This document shows, piece by piece, positions 17,944 through 24,500 of a stretch of DNA of 64,000 bases. The translations under genes and the position numbers were made by a program. The notes below the pieces were generated by a model. That model did not search any database and was not told the origin of the DNA. It saw nothing but the letters and a program-made list of their open reading frames with translations. How positions within the stretch are numbered: the stretch's first letter is position 1; each line of letters begins with the position of its first letter. Where the stretch lies: assembly GCA_947476475.1 (NCBI GenBank), contig CANJQT010000003.1:29541-93540 (forward strand). The letters are read 5' to 3'. Origin of the DNA: Paracoccaceae bacterium. Lineage in GTDB: Bacteria > Pseudomonadota > Alphaproteobacteria > Rhodobacterales > Rhodobacteraceae.

Positions 17944-17969
17944 GCCCCGCCGCAGGGATGCGACGGGGC
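17944..17969 (-). terminator. intrinsic terminator of rpmB
   Basis: On the minus strand a 10-base stem (arms 17960-17969 and 17944-17953, with G.T pairing and one mismatch) with a 6-base loop is followed after a few bases by a run of five T (17933-17938 read in reverse). It lies 25 bases past the rpmB stop. Confidence 0.6.
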
Positions 17970-17994
17970 CGGGCAAATCCGAAAGCCGGAAGAA

Positions 17995-18282
17995 TCAGGC
18001 CGCGGCCTGAACCTTTGCGATTTCTTTCTTGATCTTCTGGGCGCGGGTCGACAGTTCGTCGTCCTTGGCCTTGGCAAGATAGCCGTCAAGGCCGCCACGG
18101 TGATCGACCGAACGCAGACCAGCGGCCGAGATGCGCAGCTTGAACGACTGCCCCAGCGCGTCTGAAATCAGCGTCACTTCGTTCAGGTTCGGCAGGAAGC
18201 GGCGACGGGTCTTGTTGTTGGCGTGGCTTACATTGTTGCCCGACATCGGGCCCTTGCCAGTCAGTTCGCAAACGCGCGACAT
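17995..18282 (-). CDS. rpmB: 50S ribosomal protein L28
   Basis: The 95-residue basic protein begins [29 protein letters not shown], typical L28. The alphaproteobacterial C-terminal extension ([13 protein letters not shown]) is present. It is a component of the large ribosomal subunit near the exit side. The zinc-binding Cys quartet of some L28 forms is absent; only Cys5 is present. It is a single gene with its own terminator. Confidence 0.97.
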   Translation of the reverse strand: MSRVCELTGKGPMSGNNVSHANNKTRRRFLPNLNEVTLISDALGQSFKLRISAAGLRSVDHRGGLDGYLAKAKDDELSTRAQKIKKEIAKVQAAA

Positions 18283-18381
18283 CTTTTTCTTCCTTCAGCT
18301 TGAGGCGTCAGCCGCCCCGTCCTATAGCACAAAGGGCGCGGCCAAACGGCACGCCCGGAATTCCGTTCGGGCCAGATACGG

Positions 18382-19122
18382 TCAAAGCCGGGTGGCGTCA
18401 AGCGATTCATGCTGTGGATGGGGCACCCTATCTGCCGGCATGTCGCGGCGCTTTGCCACAAGTGCGCCGAGGTGTGAAGGCCGGGCCGCAAGGAACCGCG
18501 CCAGACGGGCGGGATAGTCGGCGGGTGCCGCCGTCCGGACCGAGGGGCGGGCGGCCAGGGCAGCGCGCCAGGCAGCAACCTTTGGCAGGCCGGTCAGGAT
18601 GGTGAAATCGCCAATCTGGTCCAGAACATCGAAATAGCGGAAAACTGGGGCAAAGGCGGCATCGACAAGGCTGAAGTGCGGGCCTGCAAACCAGGGACCG
18701 GTGCCAAGCGCGGCTTCAGCCTGCATAAACCGGTCGTGGAGCGCGCGCGCGGCGGCGGTGAACGCCTGGGCGTCCCTGGCGTTGTAGAGGCAGGCGATGC
18801 CGTTCAGCACGGTTGAGGCAAATTCAACCCAGCCGCGATGGCGCGCGCGCTCCAGCAGGTCGGAGGGGTGCAGCGCGCCGGGCGCAGTTTCCTCGAGATA
18901 TTCGATGATGGCGGCCGATTCGAAGATTGGCTGGCCCCCTGCACGTAGGACCGGAGTTTTTCCCAAAGGCGACAGGGCAAGAAACCAGTCCGGCTTGTTG
19001 GCCAGGTCGATGTCGATGCGGGTGAAGTGCAAGGACTTTTCGGTCAGGGCAATCACGGCGCGCTGCACATATGGGCAGAGCGGATGGCTTATCAGGGTAA
19101 GGTCGTGGGTCGGATGGGTCAT
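18382..19122 (-). CDS. glutathione S-transferase family protein
   Basis: The 246-residue cytosolic protein has a thioredoxin-fold N-terminus with the CPYVQRA motif (residues 17-23), in the position of the catalytic Cys/Ser of omega/beta-like GSTs. It has a cis-Pro segment GKTPVLRAGGQPIFESAAII and an all-helical C-terminal domain (WFAGPHFSLVDAAFAPVFRY). Substrate is unknown. It is divergent from a MarR-type regulator, and two matching operator-like sites lie between them, so it is probably the regulator's target. Confidence 0.88.
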   Translation of the reverse strand: MTHPTHDLTLISHPLCPYVQRAVIALTEKSLHFTRIDIDLANKPDWFLALSPLGKTPVLRAGGQPIFESAAIIEYLEETAPGALHPSDLLERARHRGWVEFASTVLNGIACLYNARDAQAFTAAARALHDRFMQAEAALGTGPWFAGPHFSLVDAAFAPVFRYFDVLDQIGDFTILTGLPKVAAWRAALAARPSVRTAAPADYPARLARFLAARPSHLGALVAKRRDMPADRVPHPQHESLDATRL

Positions 19123-19140
19123 GGCGGGTCTCTGGTTATA

Positions 19141-19158
19141 TTAATGCAACTGCATCTA
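19141..19158. promoter_or_regulatory. MarR operator-like site 1 (GST side)
   Basis: TTAATGCA (19141-19148), 2 bases, TGCATCTA (19151-19158): imperfect palindrome, 6 of 8 positions paired. It sits 18 bases upstream of the GST start codon, where binding would block its transcription. It shares consensus TTAATGCA-N2-TGCATTAA with site 2. Confidence 0.65.
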
Positions 19159-19187
19159 CATAGGCAGTGACGGGCAGAAAGTCAATC

Positions 19188-19205
19188 TTGATGCATATGC
19201 ATTAA
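19188..19205. promoter_or_regulatory. MarR operator-like site 2 (marR side)
   Basis: TTGATGCA (19188-19195), TA, TGCATTAA (19198-19205): 7 of 8 positions paired. It lies 17 bases before the MarR-family start codon, suggesting autorepression. The two sites start 47 bases apart. Confidence 0.7.
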
Positions 19206-19222
19206 TATGGCACAAGGTCGGC

Positions 19223-19663
19223 ATGAGCCTCAAAGCCCCCTCGCACGCCATCTTCGCGCTCTGGACCGGTCTGATCCGTGCCAACGCCGACCTTCAGGCC
19301 CGGATCGAAACCGCCTTGCAGGCCAAGGGGCTGCCGCCATTGGCATGGTATGATGCGCTGTGGGAGATCGAAAAGGCGGGGACAGAGGGCATCCGGCCCT
19401 TTGCCCTGCAAGACAGGCTTTTGTTGCCGCAATATGGCCTTTCGCGGCTGATCGAGAGGTTGGTCAAGGCGGGCTATGTCGAGCGGCGCGCCTGTGCCGG
19501 TGACGGAAGGGGCCAGATGCTGCACCTGACCGGGGAAGGCGCGCGGGTGCGTGCCGCCATGTGGCCAGTCTATGAGACGACCCTGACCGGGGCGGTCGAG
19601 GCGCGGCTGAGTGCGGCAGAGACCGTGGATCTTGCGCGTCTCATGCAGCGGCTGCTGGGCTGA
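19223..19663 (+). CDS. MarR-family transcriptional regulator
   Basis: The 146-residue protein has a MarR winged-helix core: LAWYDALWEIEKAG, the recognition helix region LLLPQYGLSRLIERLVKAGYVERRAC and the wing GDGRGQMLHLTGEGARV. Dimerisation helices are at both ends. It most likely represses the divergent GST gene and itself through the two TTAATGCA-type palindromes between them. The inducer is unknown. Confidence 0.87.
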   Translation: MSLKAPSHAIFALWTGLIRANADLQARIETALQAKGLPPLAWYDALWEIEKAGTEGIRPFALQDRLLLPQYGLSRLIERLVKAGYVERRACAGDGRGQMLHLTGEGARVRAAMWPVYETTLTGAVEARLSAAETVDLARLMQRLLG

Positions 19664-19666
19664 CCG

Positions 19667-20599
19667 TCAGCCGGGCGTGCCGCTTGCGGGGGCTGGTTCG
19701 GCACCCATGTCGCGCATCACCCCGGTGATCCAGATGCGAAAGGCGCGGATCGCGGGCGCATTGCGGCGGCGTTCGGGATAGGCCAGCCAGATGGCGATGT
19801 CGTCGGTCCAGATCAGGTCGAAGGGCTGGATCAGGTCGCCGCGCCGCAGGGCTTCGCGGTAATAGATCGGGGTGAGAAGCCCCACCCCCTGCCCGGCGCG
19901 CGTTGCCTGTTCGGTCAGAAGCTGTGTGCCCAGCAGGCTGAAGCCGCGACCCGGATCGGGGGCCTTCAGACCCGCCAGTGCAAACCAGCCCGCCCAGCCG
20001 GGGTCGTCGGGATCAATCAGCGGCAGACCCAACAGGTCGGCGGGCCGTTCAGGCCGGCCATGTCGGTCGATGAAGGCGGGGCTGATCATCGGGGAATAGT
20101 TCGAGGGCATCAGGTAATCGGCGCGGATGCCGGGCCATTTGCCCTTGCCCGCCCGCACCGCCAGCGTCGCCTCGCCGGCCTGAAGATCGACAAGCCGATG
20201 GTCGATGGAGATGCGGGTGCTGAAGGCGGGATGGGCGCGCTGGAACGTGTCAAGTCGCGGGGCGAGGACATGGGTGGCGAAGGTGGCGAGAGTGCTGATC
20301 TCAAGCGTTTCCTCGACCTCGTCGCGGGCTTCGGCGAAGGCGGCGCGCAGGATCTCCAATGCTACGCCCGCCCGTTCGGCTAGGGCTGCACCGACCGGTG
20401 TAAGGCTGACGCCACGCGCCCGGCGCTGAAACAAAGGCTGGCCCACCCGGTCTTCCAGCAACTTTATCTGATAGCTGACAGCGGCCTGGGTCAGGCCCAG
20501 TTCGCTGGCCGCATGTGTGAAGCTGCCATGGCGCGCCGCGGCTTCAAAGACCCGGATCGCGGTCAGGGGGGGCAGCTGCTGGTCGGGAACAATGGCCAT
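19667..20599 (-). CDS. LysR-family regulator (GcvA-like)
   Basis: A 310-residue LysR protein with an N-terminal winged helix (FTHAASELGLTQAAVSYQIK) and a C-terminal effector domain. The opening LPPLTAIRVFEAAARHGSF and LFQRRARGVSLTPVGAAL are those of the GcvA-like subgroup common in alphaproteobacteria. It is divergent from the DUF1127 gene, with 96 bases between; LysR regulators often act on the divergent gene. It ends 3 bases after the convergent marR gene. Confidence 0.88.
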   Translation of the reverse strand: MAIVPDQQLPPLTAIRVFEAAARHGSFTHAASELGLTQAAVSYQIKLLEDRVGQPLFQRRARGVSLTPVGAALAERAGVALEILRAAFAEARDEVEETLEISTLATFATHVLAPRLDTFQRAHPAFSTRISIDHRLVDLQAGEATLAVRAGKGKWPGIRADYLMPSNYSPMISPAFIDRHGRPERPADLLGLPLIDPDDPGWAGWFALAGLKAPDPGRGFSLLGTQLLTEQATRAGQGVGLLTPIYYREALRRGDLIQPFDLIWTDDIAIWLAYPERRRNAPAIRAFRIWITGVMRDMGAEPAPASGTPG

Positions 20600-20695
20600 G
20601 ATATCAAACCTCCTTATGGGTCATAGCAGAGGTTCGATTGGTCACCAAGGGCTGACAGGCGCAGTTTGGCACCAGAAAGACATGAGGTATCCGCC

Positions 20696-20881
20696 ATGAC
20701 CGACCATTCCCTTCCCCACCGCCTGCCCCTTCCGCTCTGGCCATCTCTGGCCGCCGCCTGGGTCCGCCTGCGGTCGTACCGCAAGGCCGCCCGCGCACGG
20801 CGCCTGCGGCGGCTGACTCAGCGCGAGATTGCACAGTTGTCCGACCATATGCTGAAGGACATAGGCTATTTTAATAACTGA
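20696..20881 (+). CDS. DUF1127 (YjiS-like) small basic protein
   Basis: The 61-residue protein has the DUF1127 core at its C-terminus: RRLRRLTQREIAQLSDHMLKDIGY. The first ~35 residues are Pro/Leu/Arg-rich. The start ATG (20696) has GAGG nine bases ahead. In Rhodobacter, DUF1127 proteins are stress-related and one (CcaF1) binds RNA and matures sRNAs from its own 3' UTR. This one is followed by a 13-base perfect hairpin, which invites the same comparison but proves nothing. Confidence 0.85.
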   Translation: MTDHSLPHRLPLPLWPSLAAAWVRLRSYRKAARARRLRRLTQREIAQLSDHMLKDIGYFNN

Positions 20882-20885
20882 GGGG

Positions 20886-20918
20886 GCCGGGCCGCTGGAC
20901 AAAGACCAGCGGCCCGGC
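20886..20918 (+). terminator. strong hairpin between DUF1127 gene and nitrile hydratase operon
   Basis: GCCGGGCCGCTGG (20886-20898) pairs perfectly with 20906-20918 across a 7-base ACAAAGA loop. No T run follows, so it may act as an attenuator, an mRNA-stabilising 3' end or a processed small RNA rather than a clean terminator. nthA starts only 13 bases later. Confidence 0.6.
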
Positions 20919-20930
20919 GATGATTAAATC

Positions 20931-21557
20931 ATGCCCCATGATCATGCCCACGACGACCACGCCCATAGCCTGCTGCCTTCCGACCCGGCCCTAAGGGTCA
21001 AGGCGCTGGAAACCATCCTTGTCAGCAAGGGTCTGGTCGACCCGGCGGCGATGGAGGTGATCCTTGACACCTATGAACGCAAGGTCGGCCCGCATCTGGG
21101 GGCGGCTCTGGTCGCCCGCGCCTGGGCCGATCCGGCCTTTGCTGCAGCCCTGAGTGACAATGCCAATGCGGCAATGCAGGCACTGGGGATTTCCGGGCGG
21201 CAGGGCGAACATGTGGTGGCGGTGGAAAACACGCCCGCGACGCACAACATGGTCGTATGCACGCTTTGTTCCTGTTACCCGTGGCCGCTTCTGGGCATTC
21301 CGCCGGGCTGGTACAAATCCGATGCCTACCGGGCGCGGGCTGTGCGCGAGCCGCGCAAGGTGCTGGCCGAATTCGGCGTGACCTTGCCTGCAGGCCAGTC
21401 CGTCCGGGTCTGGGACTCCACCGCCGAGGTGCGCTATCTGGTGATTCCGATGCGCCCTGAAGGAACCGAAGGCTGGGATCAGACGCGGCTGGCGGCGCTT
21501 GTCACCCGCGATTCGATGATCGGCACCGGCCTGCCCCATCCTGCGGATGCGCCATGA
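20931..21557 (+). CDS. nthA: cobalt-type nitrile hydratase alpha subunit
   Basis: The alpha subunit carries the catalytic metal of nitrile hydratase (nitrile to amide). The claw VCTLCSC (C110, C113, C115; the latter two become oxidised in known enzymes) has Thr after the first Cys, which marks the cobalt form. Length 208 is usual. The N-terminus is strikingly His-rich: five His within residues 3-12. No ribosome site precedes the ATG at 20931, and a very stable hairpin ends 12 bases earlier. It overlaps nthB by four bases. Confidence 0.93.
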   Translation: MPHDHAHDDHAHSLLPSDPALRVKALETILVSKGLVDPAAMEVILDTYERKVGPHLGAALVARAWADPAFAAALSDNANAAMQALGISGRQGEHVVAVENTPATHNMVVCTLCSCYPWPLLGIPPGWYKSDAYRARAVREPRKVLAEFGVTLPAGQSVRVWDSTAEVRYLVIPMRPEGTEGWDQTRLAALVTRDSMIGTGLPHPADAP

Positions 21558-22219
21558 GCCGCCCGCATGACATGGGCGGGCGCAAGGGCTATGGCCCGGT
21601 CGCACCGGAACCGGACGGGATTGCGCGCCCTGCCGCACCCTGGCACCGCACGGCACTGGCGCTGACGCTGGCGGCAGGCGGGATCGGCGCCTGGACCATT
21701 GACCGTTCGCGCCATGTGCGCGAGCTGCTGCCCGACTATGCGCGCCTCTCATATTACGAAAAGTGGCTGGCAGCGCTGGCCGATCTTCTGGTGGAAAAGG
21801 GTCTTGTGACCCGCGCCGAACTGGCCGCTGGCCGGGCCGACCCCGCACCTCTGTCACCCCGCGCCTTCACTGCGGAAAAGGTGGCGCCAGCATTGGCGCG
21901 GGGCACACCCTATCTGCGCCCCGGCCCTGCCCCGGCCTTCGCCACCGGTGACCGGGTGCAAACCCGCAGCCCGGCGGAAAATGCCCATATGCCGGGCGGC
22001 CATATCCGCCTGCCCGGCTATGCGGCGGGAAAGACCGGGCAGGTGATCCTGTCGCACGGGTGCCACGTATTCCCCGACACCAATGCCCACGGGCTGGGCG
22101 AGGTGCCAGAGCCGCTTTACACGGTGGCCTTCCGCAGCGCCGACCTTTGGGCGGATGCCGAAAGCCCTGCCGACGAAGTCACGCTTGACCTTTGGCAAAG
22201 CTACCTGGCCCCGGCATGA
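21554..22219 (+). CDS. nthB: nitrile hydratase beta subunit
   Basis: The 221-residue beta subunit pairs with NthA. It opens with the family text [12 protein letters not shown] and ends with an SH3-like domain ([11 protein letters not shown]...[20 protein letters not shown], then [16 protein letters not shown]) that packs on the active site. Its ATG overlaps the nthA stop (ATGA), so translation is coupled. The gene order alpha-beta-accessory is that of the three-gene bacterial type rather than the beta-alpha-p14K order of actinobacterial cobalt enzymes. Confidence 0.94.
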   Translation: MSRPHDMGGRKGYGPVAPEPDGIARPAAPWHRTALALTLAAGGIGAWTIDRSRHVRELLPDYARLSYYEKWLAALADLLVEKGLVTRAELAAGRADPAPLSPRAFTAEKVAPALARGTPYLRPGPAPAFATGDRVQTRSPAENAHMPGGHIRLPGYAAGKTGQVILSHGCHVFPDTNAHGLGEVPEPLYTVAFRSADLWADAESPADEVTLDLWQSYLAPA

Positions 22220-22536
22220 CCCGCCCAGCCGCCCCATCGCAGTTCGACGACCCCTGGCAGGCCCAGGTTTTCGCGCTGACCGTCGCCCTTTCGGACGCGG
22301 GCCATTTCCCCTGGACCGACTGGGCGCAGGCCTTCGGCGCCACCCTGAAGCGCCACGGCGCAAACCGCGCGCTTGACGGCGGGGCGGATTATTTCAACGC
22401 TTGGCTTGAAACGCTCGAAAGCCTGCTTGAACAGCGGGGGCTGGCCGGTCAGGCCGAAGCCCGCACCATCAGGGCCGCGTGGGAACAGGCCTATCTGTCC
22501 ACCCCGCACGGCCAGCCGGTAAAACTGCCCGCCTGA
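22216..22536 (+). CDS. nitrile hydratase accessory protein (cobalt activator, beta-like)
   Basis: The 106-residue protein resembles the N-terminal half of beta subunits (FDDPWQAQVFALTVALSDAGHFPWTDWAQAF), as the p14K/NthE-type activators do. Such proteins form a complex with the alpha subunit and help insert cobalt and oxidise the claw cysteines. The start ATG (22216) overlaps the nthB stop by four bases. No amidase, cobalt transporter or p47K gene follows. Confidence 0.88.
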   Translation: MTRPAAPSQFDDPWQAQVFALTVALSDAGHFPWTDWAQAFGATLKRHGANRALDGGADYFNAWLETLESLLEQRGLAGQAEARTIRAAWEQAYLSTPHGQPVKLPA

Positions 22537-22539
22537 CCG

Positions 22540-22568
22540 CATTTTCTGTCCTGAAATATCCCCGCCGG
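22540..22568 (-). repeat. intergenic ATATTT-GACAGAAAATG repeat, copy 1
   Basis: Read on the minus strand this copy gives GGCGGGGATATTTC, then AGGACAGAAAATG. It matches four other copies in the window. It lies between the convergent nitrile hydratase and meaB genes. Unlike the others, the G/C hairpin is not directly attached here, though a GCGCGC hairpin (22581-22595) is close. Confidence 0.7.
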
Positions 22569-22655
22569 AGGCCACGGGAGCGCGCATCGCGCGCGACCCC
22601 AGTAAAGAAATGGCGCGCGTCAGCGCGCCGCCTCTGGATCAGGCCCGCTGACAGA

Positions 22656-23633
22656 TCAGCCGCGACCAAGGGTCGCAAGCATGCGTGAGGCAGCTTCCGA
22701 GGGCGACAGGCCCGCCTCCACCTCGGCGCCCAATGCCTGCATGCGGGCGCGGGTTGCCGCATCGGCGGTCAGCCGTGCAAGCAGGCCCTGGCGCACCTCT
22801 TCCTCGAACCAGTTGCGGGCCTGTTCGGCGCGGCGGCGGGCAAAAACCCCGTTTTCGCGCCGCCAGTTGATTAGGGTGCCGATTTCGGCCCAGACCTCGG
22901 ACAGCCCGCGTTCCTCCAGCGCCGACACCATCATCGCCTTGGGGAACCCGTCGGGATCCTGCGGGCGTTTGCGCAAAAGCCTGAGTGCGCCGGCATAGTC
23001 GGCGCAGGTGCGGGTGGCCGCATGCTTCAGATCGCCATCGGCCTTGTTCACCAGGATCAGGTCGGCGATTTCCATGATGCCGCGCTTGACGCCCTGCAAT
23101 TCGTCGCCGCCCGCCGGGGCCAGAAGCAAAAGGAACAGATCGGCCATGTCGGCCACCATGGTTTCCGACTGGCCGACACCCACGGTCTCAACCAGCACCA
23201 CGTCGAACCCCGCCGCTTCGCACAGGGCGACCGCTTCGCGGGTGCGGCGGGCGACACCGCCCAGCTGGGTCTGGCTGGGCGAGGGGCGTATGAAGGCCAT
23301 GGGATCGCGCGCCAGTCGGTCCATGCGGGTCTTGTCCCCAAGGATCGAGCCGCCCGAGCGGGCCGAGGACGGATCGACCGCCAGCACCGCCACCTTCAGC
23401 CCCTGCCGGGTCAACATCATCCCGAACGCTTCGATGAAGCTGGATTTGCCGACCCCCGGTGTGCCCGACAGGCCGATGCGCAGCGCCTGACGGCCAGCGC
23501 TGCCCAGTTTATGCAGCAGATCCAGCGCCCGCGCCCGGTGATCCGCCCGCCCGCTTTCAACCAGGGTGATCGCCCGCGCCAGCGCCCGGCGGTCGCCGGA
23601 CAGAAGCTTTTCGGCTAGGTCATCTGACGTCAT
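22656..23633 (-). CDS. meaB: methylmalonyl-CoA mutase-associated G-protein chaperone MeaB
   Basis: MeaB is a GTPase that protects and reloads adenosylcobalamin in methylmalonyl-CoA mutase. The 325-residue protein shows the SIMIBI P-loop GTPGVGKSS near residue 56, switch text DPSSARSGGSILGDKTRM, VETVGVGQSE, and NKAD (G4) near 197. The C-terminal helical arm used for dimerisation is present. The mutase gene is not in the window, but prpE and mce of the same pathway are. Confidence 0.94.
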   Translation of the reverse strand: MTSDDLAEKLLSGDRRALARAITLVESGRADHRARALDLLHKLGSAGRQALRIGLSGTPGVGKSSFIEAFGMMLTRQGLKVAVLAVDPSSARSGGSILGDKTRMDRLARDPMAFIRPSPSQTQLGGVARRTREAVALCEAAGFDVVLVETVGVGQSETMVADMADLFLLLLAPAGGDELQGVKRGIMEIADLILVNKADGDLKHAATRTCADYAGALRLLRKRPQDPDGFPKAMMVSALEERGLSEVWAEIGTLINWRRENGVFARRRAEQARNWFEEEVRQGLLARLTADAATRARMQALGAEVEAGLSPSEAASRMLATLGRG

Positions 23634-23756
23634 GTTTCGGTTCCGGCATGTTCTTGCGCGTTTGTCCCGGGCTGTGTGCCGGACCCCGCAGGGTTTCTTG
23701 CCTTTTTGCCCTGCCTCCTGTCCAGTGCGGATCAGAAAAAACCATGAGGCCGGGTG

Positions 23757-24494
23757 ATGTTTGTCTTCTCAATGCACAAGAATGCCCTGCGTGCCGCGAT
23801 GGTGGTCTTGTCACTGGCCGCCACCGCAGCGCGCGCCGACCAGACTGATGCCGCGGTATTCGACATTTCGATCCGCGGGTTTTCGGCGGCCACCCTGTCG
23901 ATCAGCGGGGCGGTGACGGGCCAACATTATGAGGCTTCGGGTTTCCTGAAAAGTTCGGGGCTTTTGGGGTTTCTCAAGAAGATCCGCTATGATGCGGCGG
24001 CCTCGGGCAGCCTGTCGGACGGCCGCTTCGTGCCGGCGCGCTATAAGGAAAAGGCCGATACCGGCAAGCGGCAGTCGGAATCGGTGATGGCCTACAAGGG
24101 GGGCGTTCCGCAGGTGAAGTCCTACACGCCGCCGCGCCCGCCTCAGACCGGCGACATTGATCCGGCGACCCAAGGCGGCACCGTCGATCCGCTGACCGCC
24201 CTTTACGCGGTCTTGCGCGATGTGCCGGTGGCCGAGGCCTGCAGCCTGAAGGTTTTCCTTTTCGATGGCCGGCGCCGCAGTCAGGTGGTTCTGACCGCCC
24301 CTAAGGCCGAGGGCGAGCGTATCACCTGCCGGGGGGAGTACCGCAGGCTTGAGGGGTTTTCAGACAAGGACATGGCCGAAAAGAGCCGTTTCCCCTTCAC
24401 CCTGACCTATCAGGCGGCGGGGTCGGGCATGGTGCATGTGAGCGAAATTTCGATGGATACGCTCTATGGAAAAGGCCGGATGATCCGGCGATAA
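23757..24494 (+). CDS. exported DUF3108 domain protein
   Basis: The 245-residue protein has an N-terminal signal peptide (ALRAAMVVLSLAATAARADQ) and a DUF3108 body: ISIRGFSAATLSISGAVTGQHYEASGFLKSSGLLGF. It is therefore periplasmic and likely beta-rich. The ATG at 23757, with GAGG about ten bases ahead, is chosen over a GTG one codon before. Function is unknown; the family is common in Rhodobacteraceae. hrpB starts six bases after its stop, so the two are probably cotranscribed. Confidence 0.82.
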   Translation: MFVFSMHKNALRAAMVVLSLAATAARADQTDAAVFDISIRGFSAATLSISGAVTGQHYEASGFLKSSGLLGFLKKIRYDAAASGSLSDGRFVPARYKEKADTGKRQSESVMAYKGGVPQVKSYTPPRPPQTGDIDPATQGGTVDPLTALYAVLRDVPVAEACSLKVFLFDGRRRSQVVLTAPKAEGERITCRGEYRRLEGFSDKDMAEKSRFPFTLTYQAAGSGMVHVSEISMDTLYGKGRMIRR

Positions 24495-24500
24495 GGGCGC

